This document shows, piece by piece, positions 58,923 through 60,504 of a stretch of DNA of 60,504 bases (position 1 is its first letter; each line of letters opens with the position of its first letter). The stretch lies in contig JACPAN010000003.1 in the NCBI GenBank assembly GCA_016180815.1, positions 78,570 through 139,073 on the forward strand, written 5' to 3'. The notes below the pieces were generated by a model. That model searched no databases. It was not told the DNA's origin and saw only the letters and a list, made by a program, of their open reading frames with translations. A program made the position numbers and the translations under genes. The stretch comes from Elusimicrobiota bacterium. GTDB lineage: Bacteria > Elusimicrobiota > Elusimicrobia > JACQPE01.

Positions 58923-59690
58923 CTAAGGCAATTTCCAGAAGGGGTGATATTGGGGGATGAGCCGGATGGGCTGGGTCAATTCATCCCAGGCTAAATTCAG
59001 GAAATTTTTTAGCTGCGTCTGATTCGGAGGCCGGCAGCCGTTTCTCGGGGTGACCGGCTGAAGGGCCACCAGGGGAATTTGAGGGAAATTTTTCAGCAGG
59101 CTGCAGGCGGAAGAAAACTCATCCAAAGCCGTTCTTTGCGTAAGGACGATTTTGACCGTTGTTTTTTCAGGGGCGACGCAAAGAAAACGCTCATGGCGGG
59201 TTAACCAATTTCCATAAGGAAAATTGGGTCTCCAAGCCGGGTCCATAGAAGAAGGCAGTTTAATATCCATGGAAATGAGGTCCATTCGGCTGTGAACGCA
59301 TTTGAGCGCCTCATCCAAAACTCCGCCTGTTTCCAGGTACAGTTTGAACCCCCGGCTTTTAAGTAAAGGGCAGAGTTTTTCAAGCAGGGGGATTTGAAGC
59401 AGGGGTTCTCCTCCGGTGAGGCTGATCCACGTTGAAGCCGGCGAGGCAGTCAGTTGATGGATTTGATGTGAAATTTCTTCCAGATCGGTCTCGATGCCGG
59501 TATTCATGTCCAAGGTGTCCGGCTCATCGCACCAGATACAGCGCAAATTGCACCCGCCGAAACGGACAAAAATCATGGGCGTGCCCAGGAACAACCCTTC
59601 GCCTTGAATCGAGGCAAAAATTTCAACGACCCGCGCTTTTGCCGTGAGGGTAGAGATTGAATCGGGCCTGGGAATGGTTAATGTCGTCAT
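58923..59690 (-). CDS. queE: 7-carboxy-7-deazaguanine synthase QueE
   Basis: 255 residues. Radical SAM enzyme converting CPH4 to CDG in preQ0/queuosine synthesis. The cluster motif is in GGCNLRCIWCDEPDT; EIFASIQGEGLFLGTPMIFV precedes it and WISLTGGEPLLQ follows. Overlaps queC by 4 bases. queD and folE are not adjacent, so the pathway is dispersed. Confidence 0.94.
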   Translation of the reverse strand: MTTLTIPRPDSISTLTAKARVVEIFASIQGEGLFLGTPMIFVRFGGCNLRCIWCDEPDTLDMNTGIETDLEEISHQIHQLTASPASTWISLTGGEPLLQIPLLEKLCPLLKSRGFKLYLETGGVLDEALKCVHSRMDLISMDIKLPSSMDPAWRPNFPYGNWLTRHERFLCVAPEKTTVKIVLTQRTALDEFSSACSLLKNFPQIPLVALQPVTPRNGCRPPNQTQLKNFLNLAWDELTQPIRLIPQYHPFWKLP

Positions 59691-60373
59691 TTAACGTTGA
59701 CATCAATGAGGGGGTCAATTAAACCCGCTTCGCGGAACCCTTTGGCGCGCAGTTTGCAGGAATCGCATCGTCGGCAAGGCCGCCGGCCTCCGGCATAACA
59801 GGACCAAGTCCGTTCCCAAGGCACGCGCAAATCAGCGCCTAATCGGGCGATTTGGGCTTTGGACAGCCCGATTAAGGGCGTCAGGATTTGAATGGTTTGA
59901 CCATTATTGCCCCGTTTCGTTCCTAATTGGGCCGCGCGGCGCATGGCCCTGTAATATTCGGGACGGCAATCAGGGTATCCTGAGTAATCAAGGGCATTGG
60001 GCCCTAAAACAACGGCTTCGGCGTCCAGAGCATCGGCCGCTGAAATGGCATAGGCCAAAAACAATGTATTTCTGCCGGGAACATAAGTGGAGGGGATTCC
60101 ATTTTTTCCGATTTTTGTCATGGAATGCGCGGGAAGCTTGAGCGTTGAATCCAGCAGGCTGGAGCCGCCGGTCCAAGGCAACTTGATGGGGATAACGGCG
60201 CATGCGGCTTTGGCGGCGCGGGCTAAGGCCCGAGCGAAATGAATTTCTTTTTTGTGGCGTTGGCCGTAATCAAAAATCAAACAATGGCATCGATATCCTT
60301 TGTTTTTGGCCCAATAAAGAGCCGCGGCGGAATCCATGCCGCCGGAGAGCAGAACAATGGCTTTCTTAGGCAT
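59687..60373 (-). CDS. queC: 7-cyano-7-deazaguanine synthase QueC
   Basis: 228 residues. ATP-dependent conversion of CDG to preQ0. PP-loop VLLSGGMDSAAALYWA at the N-terminus, FDYGQRHKKEI, TYVPGRNTLFLAYA, and the C-terminal zinc site CYAGGRRPCRRCDSCKLR. An ATG at 60382 would add three residues, but it abuts a TATAAT box by 1 nt; the ATG at 60373, 10 nt after the box, is the better start. It leads queC-queE. Confidence 0.95.
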   Translation of the reverse strand: MPKKAIVLLSGGMDSAAALYWAKNKGYRCHCLIFDYGQRHKKEIHFARALARAAKAACAVIPIKLPWTGGSSLLDSTLKLPAHSMTKIGKNGIPSTYVPGRNTLFLAYAISAADALDAEAVVLGPNALDYSGYPDCRPEYYRAMRRAAQLGTKRGNNGQTIQILTPLIGLSKAQIARLGADLRVPWERTWSCYAGGRRPCRRCDSCKLRAKGFREAGLIDPLIDVNVK

Positions 60374-60383
60374 TGAGGACATT

Positions 60384-60389
60384 ATTATA
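60384..60389 (-). promoter_or_regulatory. -10 box TATAAT, gap 10 nt to ATG 60373
   Basis: Perfect TATAAT with G at -14 on the minus strand; no -35. It implies initiation at or just before the ATG at 60373. Confidence 0.6.
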
Positions 60390-60410
60390 CCGTCGGACAG
60401 AACGCTTAGG

Positions 60411-60504
60411 GTCTGTTAAGGAATTAATGATCAATTTGCCGGGGCAATTTTGGAGCGAGGCAAGGCGCCGCGAGGCGCGGCGTGCCCACAGGGCACGTAA
60501 GCCT
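60411..60504. repeat. partial hairpin-rich repeat at the window edge
   Basis: Three inverted repeats in a row: TTGCC/GGCAA around 60437-60451, GCGCC-GCGA-GGCGC around 60466-60479, and CGTGCCC-ACA-GGGCACG at 60481-60497. No coding frame is supported. The layout and the neighbouring GGTCTGTTAAGGAATTAATG resemble dispersed REP/MITE-like repeats in other genomes (from memory). It is cut by the window end. Confidence 0.45.

Noticed and set aside
1-60504. tRNA, rRNA, CRISPR, prophage or transposase genes
   Set aside because: None found on reading both strands of the intergenic regions and all substantial ORFs; almost all sequence is covered by conserved or coupled genes.

Overview
The window is a gene-dense stretch of roughly 56% GC (by eye) from a diderm, Gram-negative-type bacterium. 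The evidence for an outer membrane is a two-part BamA/TamA-like protein, a porin-like barrel, several other predicted beta-barrel proteins, lipoproteins and secreted proteins with signal peptides. The gene mix would suit an Elusimicrobiota-like or other deep-branching lineage, but no rRNA or ribosomal protein is present and this assignment is a low-confidence guess. I found no rRNA, tRNA, CRISPR array, prophage or intact transposase.

Layout. 1-7.5 kb: end of a membrane-protein gene, a secreted HExxH protein, a GAF-PAS sensor, then a minus-strand run of a TPR protein, glucose-6-phosphate isomerase and a TPR-SpoIID protein. 7.6-11.4 kb: compact coenzyme A operon panB-panC-coaX-coaBC. 11.5-20.9 kb: mixed housekeeping genes (lipoprotein, tsaB, CoA-binding protein, racemase-like CoA transferase, SPFH protein, ABC ATPase, SseB-like protein, CPA2 antiporter, nadA, cupin). 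20.9-22.9 kb: thrC-thrB. 22.9-27.1 kb: two unknown membrane/secreted proteins, an HTH regulator with a near-perfect palindromic operator, a PQQ-type sugar dehydrogenase and a barrel protein. 27.1-31.6 kb: a tightly coupled operon of a small GMC-associated subunit, GMC oxidoreductase, ThDP enzyme and alpha/beta hydrolase, followed by an aspartate kinase. 32.8-33.1 kb: a structured non-coding RNA on the minus strand. 33.2-38.8 kb: minus-strand operon hom-ACT-lysC-porin-LssY-like-aminotransferase. 38.9-49.7 kb: plus-strand FecR, BamA-like, two single-domain receivers, murG, surE, two barrel proteins, asnB, uvrB. 49.6-54.1 kb: secreted protein, dicarboxylate symporter, sugar transferase, GT39-like protein. 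54.1-60.4 kb: aldehyde dehydrogenase coupled to a RelE/Phd toxin-antitoxin pair, lipoprotein, SDR, glutamine-synthetase-family ligase, then queE-queC. The last 100 bases carry hairpins that look like part of a dispersed repeat.

What stands out. (1) A roughly 240-nt RNA at 33085-32842 (minus) carries the conserved core of a GEMM-I (cyclic-dinucleotide) aptamer, but its second arm holds an extra structured domain of about 85 nt. It ends in a terminator, and no gene follows it on its strand. (2) At least 17 of about 31 promoter-proximal genes have a TANNNT -10 box only 6-10 nt before the start codon, usually with G at the -14 position and no -35 box. This is the signature of pervasive leaderless transcription, and it changes several start-codon choices (GAF-PAS gene, pgi, ABC ATPase, nadA, queC). 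(3) The GMC/ThDP/hydrolase operon looks like an uncharacterised alcohol-oxidation and carboligation route. (4) Homoserine dehydrogenase is split from its ACT domain by a GTGA overlap.

Metabolically the window covers CoA synthesis, the aspartate-to-threonine branch (two aspartokinases, hom, thrC, thrB; asd not seen), the first preQ0 genes, and a possible gamma-glutamyl-amine pathway.
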